This document shows, one piece after another, positions 1-7,641 of a stretch of DNA of 64,000 nucleotides; position 1 is the first letter of the stretch; every line of letters starts with the position of its first letter. The DNA is taken from contig CAWDAD010000001.1 in the NCBI GenBank assembly GCA_963800235.1, positions 1 to 64,000 on the forward strand. The letters run 5' to 3'. The translations under genes and the position numbers were made by a program. A model generated the notes under the pieces. It was not told the origin of the DNA, did no database searches, and saw only the letters and a list, made by a program, of their open reading frames with translations. This stretch comes from CAVVNP01 sp963800235 (GTDB taxonomy: Bacteria > Actinomycetota > Acidimicrobiia > Acidimicrobiales > Iamiaceae).

Positions 1-2
1 GA

Positions 3-647
3 GCGGCGGGGGACGGGGTCAGCATCCTCCCGGTGCTCGCCCCGGCCGACCGATCCCTGCTCCGGCTGCCCGGTTCGGAGATCGCCCGCATCCTCGACGT
101 GCTCGAGGACGAGGGTCGCCGTCGGGCTCTGACCGGCGCCGATCCGGCCTGGGACGGCCAGCTCGAGCGGCTGCGGAGGGCGGCCGGCTCCGACCAGGCA
201 CCGTCGGCGGTCCCCGTCGAGGTCCAGATCAGCCGCGGGCGCGCCGAGGCCACCGATGCGGCCCTCCCCGCACCCGAGGCCCTCGAGGCCTGGGGCGACG
301 GCCCACCCCTGCGGCTCGACCTCGAGGACAACGTCGTCGCCCGGGTGCGAGCGCCCGACGAGGCTCCGGCGATCCTGCTCGAGGTGCCCTGGGTCGGGGC
401 GTTCTGGGGGGAGGTCATCTTCGAGCGGATCGAGCGCGTCCTCGGAGCGGTCCAGGAGCTCCACCAGCAGACCGCTCGCGGCCGGGAGAACGACTCCGTG
501 GTCGGGTTCGCGGCCGACAGCCGGGTCCGCGAGCTGCGCTCGATCGGCCTCCCCCCGTGCTTCGACGGCGGCGTCCTGCGCCAGACGGTCCTCCTCGGCT
601 ACCGCCGGGCCGCCGCGCCGGCGGAGGTGGCCTCAGCCGGCGGGTGA
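3..647 (+). CDS. Hypothetical protein, 5' end outside window
   Basis: The frame is open from the first complete codon at position 3 to the TGA at 645-647, so the gene probably begins before the window; a GTG at 33 is the first in-window alternative. About 204-214 residues are visible. The protein is soluble-looking and Ala/Arg/Glu-rich, with a more conserved-looking C-terminal half containing VPWVGAFWGEVIF and CFDGGVLRQTVLLGYRR. No family recognised and no catalytic motif seen. Its last 15 bases overlap the end of the convergent downstream gene. Confidence 0.55.
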   Translation, partial: AAGDGVSILPVLAPADRSLLRLPGSEIARILDVLEDEGRRRALTGADPAWDGQLERLRRAAGSDQAPSAVPVEVQISRGRAEATDAALPAPEALEAWGDGPPLRLDLEDNVVARVRAPDEAPAILLEVPWVGAFWGEVIFERIERVLGAVQELHQQTARGRENDSVVGFAADSRVRELRSIGLPPCFDGGVLRQTVLLGYRRAAAPAEVASAGG

Positions 648-1328
648 GGCCACCGGAGCGGCCCCGTGCCGCAGCAGGCAGCACTCGAACAGCATCGCCC
701 GACGGTCCTCCGCTCCGCTCACGCCGTGGAACGACGGCGTGGGATGGCCGGGGATCAGCACCGCGTCGCCCGCCTGCTGGCCGGCCGTCGTGCGCAGCGC
801 CCGCAGCGGAGGCCGGCCGAGGTGTCGTTCGTCGTCGGCGAGGATCGAGGTCAACCCGGAGCCGTCGTAGGTGCGATCGTCGGTGAACCAGCACTCCTCG
901 ACCCGCTCCGCCAGGAACGTCCCCGGGCGGTTCAGCGCCAGGCTCATCGCCCAGGGTCCGTAGATCACGACCGGCTGCTCGGGGTCGTCACCGAACTCGT
1001 CCTCGTCGAGGTGGACCGACACCCCACCTTCGCGGAGCATCCCGACCTGCAGCGCGGTGCCCGCCACCCCGCCGGGCGCGGGGGAGTAGTCGAGGTAGCC
1101 GTGCTCGGCCCACCACCGCCGGGTGAGCCGGTCCGCCTCCGCCAGCAGGGGGATCGCCTCGGCGAGGGCGTCGGCCGCGAGGTCGGGGCGCTCGAGCACG
1201 GCGTCGGTGGCCCGCGGGGGGACGAGCTCGCGCACGAGCACCAGGTCGACGGCTGGATCCAGCGCGGCCCGGACCGCCTCGACGATGGACCCGGGGCCGA
1301 CGAACGTCGCGAGCCGACCACCGTCCAC
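633..1328 (-). CDS. 2OG-Fe(II) oxygenase-like protein
   Basis: A 231-residue protein with the pattern of a 2-oxoglutarate/Fe(II) dioxygenase: an HxD pair (H106-L-D108, in VHLDED), a distal histidine at about 201 (PSFHGV) and an arginine at about 209-210 that could bind the co-substrate carboxylate. GDAVLIPGHPTPSFHGVS resembles the C-terminal jelly-roll strands of this fold. The substrate cannot be deduced. I chose the GTG at 1328 because a TAACGT -10 box ends 7 nt before it, suggesting leaderless translation; in-frame GTG 1367 and TTG 1382 would add 13-18 residues. It converges with the preceding gene (15-nt overlap) and diverges from the methyltransferase at 1400. Confidence 0.6.
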   Translation of the reverse strand: MDGGRLATFVGPGSIVEAVRAALDPAVDLVLVRELVPPRATDAVLERPDLAADALAEAIPLLAEADRLTRRWWAEHGYLDYSPAPGGVAGTALQVGMLREGGVSVHLDEDEFGDDPEQPVVIYGPWAMSLALNRPGTFLAERVEECWFTDDRTYDGSGLTSILADDERHLGRPPLRALRTTAGQQAGDAVLIPGHPTPSFHGVSGAEDRRAMLFECCLLRHGAAPVASPAG

Positions 1329-1335
1329 GGCGGGG

Positions 1336-1341
1336 ACGTTA
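1336..1341 (-). promoter_or_regulatory. -10 box (TAACGT) of the oxygenase-like gene
   Basis: TAACGT on the minus strand lies 7 nt before the GTG at 1328, fitting TANNNT and a leaderless transcript. The same hexamer precedes secG. Confidence 0.4.
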
Positions 1342-1399
1342 TCGGTGCCGCCGACCCGGCTGGCCACCCTCGAGCGGCGCAACCGAGCAGGGTGGAGGG

Positions 1400-2158
1400 G
1401 TGCCCGATCACTGGTTCGAGGACGTGGCCGACCACCTGGGATCGGCCTACCTGCGCTACTCCTTCACCAAGGGGACGGCCCAGGAGGTGGCCTTCCTGGC
1501 CGAGGCCCTCGGGCTGCAGCCCGGCATGCGGGTGCTCGACGTCGGCTGCGGGCCGGGCCGCCACGCCCGGGCGCTGGGGGAGCGCGGGATCTCCGTCCAC
1601 GGCGTCGACATCTCCCAGCGGTTCGTCGACCTGGCCGCCGCGGGCGCGCCGCCGGGGGTGACCGTCGAGCGGCTCGACGCCCGGCACCTGCGCTTCGACG
1701 CCGAGTTCGACGCCGCCATCTCCCTCTGCCAGGGCGCCTTCGGCCTGGCCGGCGCCGGCCCGGGCACCCGCGCCCCGGCCGGCGACGGCCCGCCGGCCCT
1801 CGACCCGGACGGCGAGGTGCTCGACGGCATGGCGCGGGCCGTGCGACCGGGCGGGCGGATCGCCCTCAGCGCCTTCTCGGCCTACTTCCAGGTCCGCTAC
1901 CTCCAGGAGACGACCACCTTCGACGCCGACCGGGGCGTCGCCCACGAGCGCACGACCATCAAGGACGAGCAGGGCCGCGACGCCGAGGCCGAGCTCTGGA
2001 CGAGCTGCTTCACGCCGCGGGAGCTGCGGCTCCTCTGCGACCGTGCGGGGCTGGTCGTCGACCACCTGTGGTCGGTCGAGCCCGGCGCCTACGCCGCCGA
2101 GCCGCCCGACCTGGAGCACGCCGAGCACCTGGTGATCGCGCACCGGCCGCCTCGGTAG
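1400..2158 (+). CDS. Class I SAM-dependent methyltransferase
   Basis: A 252-residue methyltransferase. The SAM-binding motif I (VLDVGCGPGRHARALG) is at about residues 48-63, followed by an acidic strand end (VHGVDIS) and the motif-IV region (FDAAISLCQGAFG). The C-terminal half is typical of UbiE/Methyltransf_25-like small-molecule enzymes and contains a Pro/Ala-rich insertion near 115-130. The start is GTG 1400 with a purine-rich site (GTGGAGG) directly upstream. Substrate unknown. It lies just upstream of rpsA but probably belongs to a separate transcript. Confidence 0.8.
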   Translation: MPDHWFEDVADHLGSAYLRYSFTKGTAQEVAFLAEALGLQPGMRVLDVGCGPGRHARALGERGISVHGVDISQRFVDLAAAGAPPGVTVERLDARHLRFDAEFDAAISLCQGAFGLAGAGPGTRAPAGDGPPALDPDGEVLDGMARAVRPGGRIALSAFSAYFQVRYLQETTTFDADRGVAHERTTIKDEQGRDAEAELWTSCFTPRELRLLCDRAGLVVDHLWSVEPGAYAAEPPDLEHAEHLVIAHRPPR

Positions 2159-2179
2159 GGGTCGGCGATGGCGGTCGAG

Positions 2180-2185
2180 TAGCCT
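2180..2185 (+). promoter_or_regulatory. -10 box (TAGCCT) upstream of rpsA
   Basis: TAGCCT lies 9 nt before an in-frame GTG at 2195 and 69 nt before the preferred GTG at 2255. Either rpsA has a leader of about 60 nt or translation begins leaderless at 2195 with a 20-residue extension. Confidence 0.35.
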
Positions 2186-2254
2186 CTCTGGCTCGTGTGC
2201 CCACCGCCGGGCGCGCGCACCCGCCCCGTCCATCGACCGAAGAAGCCCGATCCC

Positions 2255-3713
2255 GTGTCCGACCAGCCCAACGCCACCCTCGACCCCGACGCCGCCACCT
2301 CCGCCGACGGCATCGAGGACTACGAACCCCGTCAGATCATCGACCCCAACGACCTCGAGGTCAGCTTCGAGGATGCCATCGAGGGCACGATGGTCAACGT
2401 CGAGGACGGACAGATCGTCGAGGGGCGGGTCGTCAAGATCGACAAGGACGAGGTCCTGCTCGACATCGGGTACAAGTCCGAGGGCGTGATCCCCAGCCGC
2501 GAGCTGTCGATCCGCAACGACGTCGACCCGAACGAGATCGTCGACCTCGGCCAGGAGCTCGAGGCGCTCGTCCTCACCAAGGAGGACAAGGAGGGGCGCC
2601 TGATCCTCTCCAAGAAGCGGGCCCAGTACGAGCGGGCCTGGGGCGACATCGAGCGCAAGAAGGAGGCCGACGGCGTCGTCAGCGGCCCGGTGATCGAGGT
2701 GGTCAAGGGCGGCCTGATCATCGACATCGGCCTGCGGGGCTTCCTCCCCGCCTCGCTCGTCGAGCTGCGCCGGGTGCGCGACCTGCAGCCCTACGTCGGC
2801 CGCACCCTCGAGGCCAAGATCATCGAGCTCGACAAGAACCGCAACAACGTGGTGCTGTCCCGCCGGGCGTGGCTGGAGGAGACCCAGAAGGAGCAGCGCG
2901 AGGAGTTCCTCGAGAACCTCAAGCCGGGCGAGATCCGCAAGGGCGTGGTGTCGAGCGTGGTCAACTTCGGCGCCTTCGTCGACCTCGGCGGCATGGACGG
3001 CCTGGTCCACGTGTCCGAGCTGTCCTGGAAGCACGTCGACCACCCCGGCTCGGTGGTGCAGGTCGGCGACGAGATCACGGTCTCGGTGCTCGAGGTCGAC
3101 CTCGACCGCGAGCGCATCAGCCTGTCGCTCAAGGCGACCCAGCAGGACCCGTGGCAGGAGTTCGCCTCGGGCCACCGGGTCGGCGAGCTGGTCTACGGCC
3201 GGGTCACCAAGCTGGTGCCCTTCGGCGCGTTCGTGCAGGTCGGCGACGGCATCGAGGGCCTGGTCCACATCTCGGAGATGTCGGCCCACCACGTCGAGCT
3301 GCCCGAGCAGGTGGTCACCCCCGGCGAGGAGCTGTGGGTCAAGATCATCGACCTCGACCTGCAGCGCCGACGCATCAGCCTGTCGATCAAGCAGGCCGCC
3401 GAGGGCGGCGTGGTGGCCAGCGAGTACCAGGAGCACTTCGGCGAGCAGAACTACGACGCCGAGGGCAACTACACCGGCGACGCCATGGGCGCCGAGGAGG
3501 CCTGGGCCGACTACTACGCCGAGCACGGCCTGTCGCCCGACGGCACCCCGATCGAGGGCGGCGAGCAACCCGCCGGCGAACCCGGGCCCGCCCCGGCCGC
3601 CGGCGCCGGTCAGGCGCCCGCCCCGGACGCCGGCGAACCCGGGCCCGCCCGGCCGCCGGCGCCGATAGGCGCCCGCCCCGGACGCCGGCGAACCCGGGCC
3701 CGCCCCGGCCTGA
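2255..3713 (+). CDS. rpsA: 30S ribosomal protein S1 (C-terminal tail frameshifted)
   Basis: Ribosomal protein S1, the mRNA-binding protein of the small subunit. Four S1/OB repeats are visible, e.g. IVEGRVVKIDKDEVLLDIG, GLIIDIGLRGFLPASLV, RKGVVSSVVNFGAFVDLG and GRVTKLVPFGAFVQVGDG, with high similarity to actinobacterial S1. The start is GTG 2255 with AAGAAG upstream; GTG 2195 is possible. As written the frame runs past 3713 to 4003, overlapping cpaB. However, the tail contains a 57-bp repeat whose second copy lacks two bases. Restoring both puts a TGA at 3711-3713, giving 486 residues, and a 9-bp hairpin starts 7 nt later. I therefore end the gene at 3713. The repeat encodes 19 residues, AGEPGPAPAAGAGQAPAPD. 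Confidence 0.9.
3572..3713 (+). repeat. 57-bp tandem repeat in the rpsA tail (2.5 copies)
   Basis: Copies start at 3572, 3629 and 3684. The first step is 57 bp and the second 55 bp. The missing bases are one C in CCGCCCCGG (about 3648) and one base where copy 1 has GGTCAGG and copy 2 has GATAGG (about 3665). The third copy ends in the presumed true stop. Confidence 0.85.
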
Positions 3714-3719
3714 CGAGCC

Positions 3720-3740
3720 GCGATCGGCCCCGCCGATCGC
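3720..3740 (+). terminator. Hairpin after rpsA
   Basis: Perfect inverted repeat GCGATCGGC / GCCGATCGC (9-bp stem) with a CCC loop, starting 7 nt after the inferred rpsA stop. There is no U tract, as is common in high-GC actinobacteria. Confidence 0.6.
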
Positions 3741-3742
3741 CT

Positions 3743-3771
3743 CCGGATCGACGGCGAAGCGCCCGATCCGG
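3743..3771 (+). terminator. Second hairpin downstream of rpsA
   Basis: CCGGATCG / CGATCCGG, an 8-bp stem with a 13-nt loop. It could be a tandem terminator or processing site before cpaB. Confidence 0.4.
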
Positions 3772-3893
3772 CCACAAAGTTCCCCGAAACCCTTTCGCCC
3801 GACGGGCCGCGCGCCGACAGGTGAGGCGTTGCCACCGCACCGCCGGCCGTCCACACGGGGCGCCGGTGAGACCGACCAGAACGAGGTTTCGCT

Positions 3894-4775
3894 GTGGGCT
3901 CACGAAAGACGCTGATCCTTGTCGCAGCCATCGCCATCGGCGCGATCGGTGCCTTCATCCTCTTCGGGTGGCTGAGCGGCGTGCAGGACCGGGCCAACGG
4001 TGACGCGGTCACCGTCGACGCCTACGTCGTGTCCACCCAGGTCGAACCGGGGACCTACGGCGAGGAGGCCACCGCGGCGATCAAGAAGGAGAAGATCCCG
4101 CGCAAGATCGTCCCCTCGAACGCGGTGAAGGACCTCACCCAGATCCAGGGCAAGGTCACCACCACCCGGCTGGTGCCGAACCAGGTGGTCACCACCGACA
4201 TGTTCGTGAGCCCGGCCGATGCCCAGACGAGCTTCGCCGACCGGCTCGGCACGGTGGACGGGACCGACATGGTGAGCTTCACCATGAACCTCGACCCGAC
4301 CCACGCGGCCGCCGGCCTGCTGACCCCCGGCGACTTCGTCAACATCCTCTCGGTCGACCAGGCGGGCGGCTCCGGCAGCGGTTCGGCCCCCGACAGCGGT
4401 TCGGCCCCCAACAGCGGTTCGACCTCCGCCGCCAACTACGTCTACCTCAAGGCCCAGATCGTGGCCATCGACCAGACGCCGATGCTGGCCGCCGGCGAGA
4501 AGTCCCAGACGGCCGGGTCGAGCACCGACCAGAGCTCGTCCTCGACCACCGCCGCCCCCAAGGCCGCCGCCCAGGGCCTGATCACCCTGCGGGTCCCGAC
4601 CAAGGTCGCCCAGGTCCTCGCCTCGATCCCGACCCAGAACCTGTACCTGAGCCTGGTGGGCAAGGACTACAAGCCCGAGCCCCAGACACCCTTCGACCCG
4701 AACGCCCAGCTCCCGGCCGACAACCCGCAGATCGTGACCCCCTACGGCCCCACCGGGATGAAGACCGACAAGTGA
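3894..4775 (+). CDS. cpaB: Flp pilus assembly protein CpaB/RcpC
   Basis: A 293-residue protein of the CpaB/RcpC family, a periphery component of Tad/Flp pilus machines. One N-terminal membrane anchor (about residues 5-27) is followed by a SAF-type domain with the typical sequence IPRKIVPSNAV and a stretch ending VVTTDMFV. A second conserved block reads MVSFTMNLDPTHAAAGLLTPGDFVNIL. Ser/Gly-rich linkers include a short tandem repeat (GSAPDSGSAPNSGS) near 165-180. The start is GTG 3894 with ACGAGG upstream. It heads the Tad cluster. Confidence 0.88.
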   Translation: MGSRKTLILVAAIAIGAIGAFILFGWLSGVQDRANGDAVTVDAYVVSTQVEPGTYGEEATAAIKKEKIPRKIVPSNAVKDLTQIQGKVTTTRLVPNQVVTTDMFVSPADAQTSFADRLGTVDGTDMVSFTMNLDPTHAAAGLLTPGDFVNILSVDQAGGSGSGSAPDSGSAPNSGSTSAANYVYLKAQIVAIDQTPMLAAGEKSQTAGSSTDQSSSSTTAAPKAAAQGLITLRVPTKVAQVLASIPTQNLYLSLVGKDYKPEPQTPFDPNAQLPADNPQIVTPYGPTGMKTDK

Positions 4776-4781
4776 TCGAGC

Positions 4782-4805
4782 GGGTCCCGGCCGGCGCCGG
4801 GACCC
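4782..4805 (+). terminator. Hairpin between cpaB and the cpaE-like gene
   Basis: GGGTCCCGGC / GCCGGGACCC, a 10-bp perfect stem with a CGGC loop, 6 nt after the cpaB stop. It could act as an attenuator or mRNA end, setting relative levels within the cluster. Confidence 0.55.
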
Positions 4806-4875
4806 ACCTCGACCCTGGACGTCGCCACCGACCCACCCACCCCCCGACCGCTCCACGACCACGAAGGACGCTTCC

Positions 4876-6121
4876 TTGAGCAGCTACCTCCTCCCCGAAC
4901 CCGGCGCCACCGACGCCCCGTTCGCCAGCACTGCCAGGATGGGTTCCACCATGTCGTCCGCCGCCACCCCGATCGCCATCATCGACGCCGACCAGGCCAC
5001 CCGCCACCGGCTGGCCATGCAGGTCGGCGAGCACGCCGTGCCGATGGGCTCGGTCGAGGAGCTCTACGAGCGGCTCGACGGCACGCCGCAGGTCGTCGTG
5101 CTCGGTCCGAGCTGCGCGCTGGCCAGCGACCTGGGCGGCGCCGCCGACCTCATCGTCCGCCACCGCGAGATCGGGGTCATCCTGATCTCCGAGCAGCTCA
5201 CCACCGACCTGTTCCAGCGGGCCCTGCGAGTCGGGGTCCGCGACGTGCTCGAGGCGCCCGTCGACACCGCCCAGCTCAACGAGGCGGTGCGCCGGGTCAG
5301 CGAGACCCTGGACACCTCGGGCTCGCCGTTCGACTCTCGGCCGGTGACCGGCGACGACGACGACGAGGGCGCCAAGGTCCTCACCGTGTTCTCCACCAAG
5401 GGCGGTGCCGGCAAGTCGGTGGTGGCCAGCAACCTGGCCGTCCTGCTCGCCAACCGCTCGCGACAAGCCGGTGGTGCTGGTCGACGCCGACCTCCAGTTC
5501 GGCGACATCGCCGTCATGCTCAAGCTGGCGCCGCAGCACACCATCGTCGACGCCGTCGGCTCGATCGACCGGCTCGACGCCGCCCTCCTGCGGAACCTGC
5601 TGGCGGTGCACAAGCAGTCGGGCCTGCTGGTGCTGCCCGCCCCGCTCGAGCCCGCCTTCGCCGACCAGATCACCGCCGGCGACATGATCCACATCCTCGG
5701 CCTGCTGCGCAGCTTCGCCAGCTACGTGGTGATCGACACGCCGGCCTACTTCAACGAGGTCGTGCTGGCGCTGATCGAGGAGAGCGACGAGTGCTGCTCG
5801 TGGCCGGCATGGACATCCCCAACATCAAGAACGTGAAGATCGGCCTGCAGACGCTCCGCATGCTGAACACGCCGATGTCGAAGGTCCGCCTCATCCTGAA
5901 CCGGGCCAACTCCAAGGTGAAGCTCGACATCAGCGAGGTCGAGCGCACGCTCCAGGTCAAGGCCGAGCTGCCAGCTGCCGTCGGAGATCGTGGTGCCCCA
6001 GTCGGTCAACAAGGGCACCCCCGTCGTCACCGACGCCCCCCGGACCGCGGTGGCCCGAGCCTTCGAGGGCCTGGCCGACATGTTCAGCACCACCGAGGAG
6101 GCGAAGCGCAAGAAGCGCTGA
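4876..6121 (+). pseudogene. cpaE: CpaE/TadZ-like ATPase, broken by three frameshifts
   Basis: Tad pilus localisation ATPase: an atypical receiver-like N-terminal domain (about residues 30-150, starting TPIAIIDADQATRHRLAM), then a ParA/MinD-type P-loop (TVFSTKGGAGKSVVASNLA) and VVLVDADLQFGDIAVML. As written the reading frame changes near 5460, 5791 and 5975. The repairs that restore one protein are +CG at TCGCGACAAG, +G at GACGAGTGCTG, and +GC at GAGCTGCCAGC. The restored product is 416 residues ending PRTAVARAFEGLADMF...KRKKR. The start is TTG 4876 with GAAGGA at 4863-4868; ATG 4951 is an alternative. It is either a real pseudogene or, more likely, affected by sequence errors, because every segment is well conserved. 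Confidence 0.8.
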
Positions 6122-6143
6122 CCCTCGTCCCCCATCCTGCGCA

Positions 6144-6167
6144 GGGCCGGTGCCTCGGCACCGGCCC
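6144..6167 (+). terminator. Hairpin after the cpaE-like gene
   Basis: GGGCCGGTGC / GCACCGGCCC, a 10-bp perfect stem with a CTCG loop, 22 nt after the stop. It separates the cpaE-like gene from tadA, which has its own putative promoter. Confidence 0.6.
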
Positions 6168-6239
6168 TCGTCGCGCCCGGACCGGGGCCGGCGGCGGGGA
6201 GGCTCGCCGGAAACCCGACAAATCTCCCGGGCTGCGGCT

Positions 6240-6266
6240 TCACCTTTGGTGCGGCGGGACCGATGG
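6240..6266 (+). promoter_or_regulatory. Sigma28/WhiG-like promoter of tadA
   Basis: TCAC (6240-6243), 15 nt, ACCGATGG (6259-6266), then 6 nt to the GTG at 6273. One of eight similar elements in this window (see findings). Confidence 0.5.
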
Positions 6267-6272
6267 AGACAC

Positions 6273-7641
6273 GTGTCCCTGTACAAGCGGCTCCACGAAT
6301 CGGGAACGCCGAGCAACGGCGTCGCCACCGGGCGGAAGCGGGACCCGGTGCTCGACGAGCTCCGCCAGAAGATCCACCACCACCTCATCGACGAGCTGGG
6401 CCCGATCCTCTACGACAAGCGCCTGTCGGAGGACGACCTCCGCCGGCGGGTGCACGAGCAGCTGCACGTCCGCGCTGGCCCAGGAGCGGGCGCCGCTGTC
6501 GGCCGCCGACAAGGCGCAGCTCATCCAGGACGTCTCCGACGACATCCTCGGCTACGGGCCCATCGACCGGCTGCTGAAGGACGACGACATCACCGAGGTC
6601 ATGGTCAACGGGCCCGAGAGCGTCTACGTCGAGCGCAACGGCAAGCTCGAGAAGGCCGGCGCCACCTTCGTCGACGACACCCACCTCCGCCGCATCATCG
6701 ACAAGATCGTGAGCCAGGTCGGACGACGCATCGACGAGGCGACCCCGCTCTGCGACGCCCGCCTGCCCGACGGCTCCCGCGTCAACGCGGTGATCCACCC
6801 GCTGGCCATCGGCGGCCCCTTCCTGACCATCCGGAAGTTCTCCAAGGACCCGTACCAGATCGACGACCTGATCCGGTTCGGCACCTGAACGCCGCCTCGG
6901 CCCGCTTCCTGCAGGCGCTGCGTCGTCGGGCGCCTGAACATCATCGTCTCGGGCGGCACCGGCACCGGCAAGACGACGACGCTGAACGTGCTGTCGTCGT
7001 TCATCCCCGGCGACGAGCGCATCGTCACCGTCGAGGACGCCAAGGAGCTCCAGCTCCACCAGGACCACGTGCTCGCCATGGAGGCCCGGCCGCCGAACAT
7101 CGAGGGCAAGGGCCAGGTCACGATCCGCGACCTGGTCAAGAACTGCCTGCGCATGCGCCCCGACCGCATCGTGGTCGGGGAGTGCCGCTCCGGTGAGGCC
7201 CTCGACATGCTCCAGGCCATGAACACCGGCCACGACGGCTCGATCACCACGGTCCACGCCAACAGCCCCCGTGACACCCTGGCCCGCCTCGAGACCCTGG
7301 TGCTGATGGCCGGCTTCGACCTGCCGGTCCGGGCCATCCGCGAGCAGATGGCCTCCGCCATCGACTGCATCGTGCAGCTCACCCGCCTCCGGGACGGCAC
7401 CCGCCGCATCACCCACATCACCGAGGTGCAGGGCATGGAGGGCGACGTCATCACCCTCCAGGACGTCTTCCTGTTCGACTTCGGCATGGGCGTCGACGAG
7501 CACGGCCGGTTCCGGGGCCACCTCAAGGCCACCGGCGTGCGGCCGAAGTTCGCCGAGAAGCTCGCCGACCTCGGCATCCGCCTCGGCCCGGAGGTCTTCC
7601 AGCCCGAGGGCTTCTCGCGACGCACGACCGGTGCCCGATGA
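6273..7641 (+). pseudogene. tadA: Tad pilus secretion ATPase TadA/CpaF, broken by three frameshifts
   Basis: Hexameric ATPase powering Flp pilus assembly. The N-terminal region (LYKRLHES...KRDPVLDELRQKIHHHLIDEL) is followed by the CpaF core: ILGYGPIDRLLKDDDITEVMVNG, Walker A GGTGTGKTTT (about 6955-6984), and the Asp-box/Walker-B region MRPDRIVVGECRSGEALDML. The frame breaks near 6470 (CGCGCG reduced to CGCG), at 6885 (CCC reduced to CC, creating a false TGA at 6886-6888) and near 6915 (1-nt gain or 2-nt loss in GCGCTGCG). The repaired product is about 456 residues. The start is GTG 6273 with GGAG upstream. The stop overlaps tadB by ATGA. Confidence 0.85.

Noticed and set aside
3661..3667. GCCGATA within the rpsA tail as a promoter
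   Set aside because: It arises from the altered second copy of the 57-bp repeat, with no -35 partner and no start codon nearby.
3852..3878. Sigma28-like element before cpaB (CACA-15-ACCGACCA)
   Set aside because: Both boxes are weak and the element ends 15 nt before the start, unlike the other members.
965..4012. Very long open frame on the minus strand (over 1000 codons)
   Set aside because: It lies opposite the methyltransferase and rpsA, has low-complexity Leu/Asp/Val or Arg/Pro composition and no domain. Long antisense frames are expected at 73% GC.
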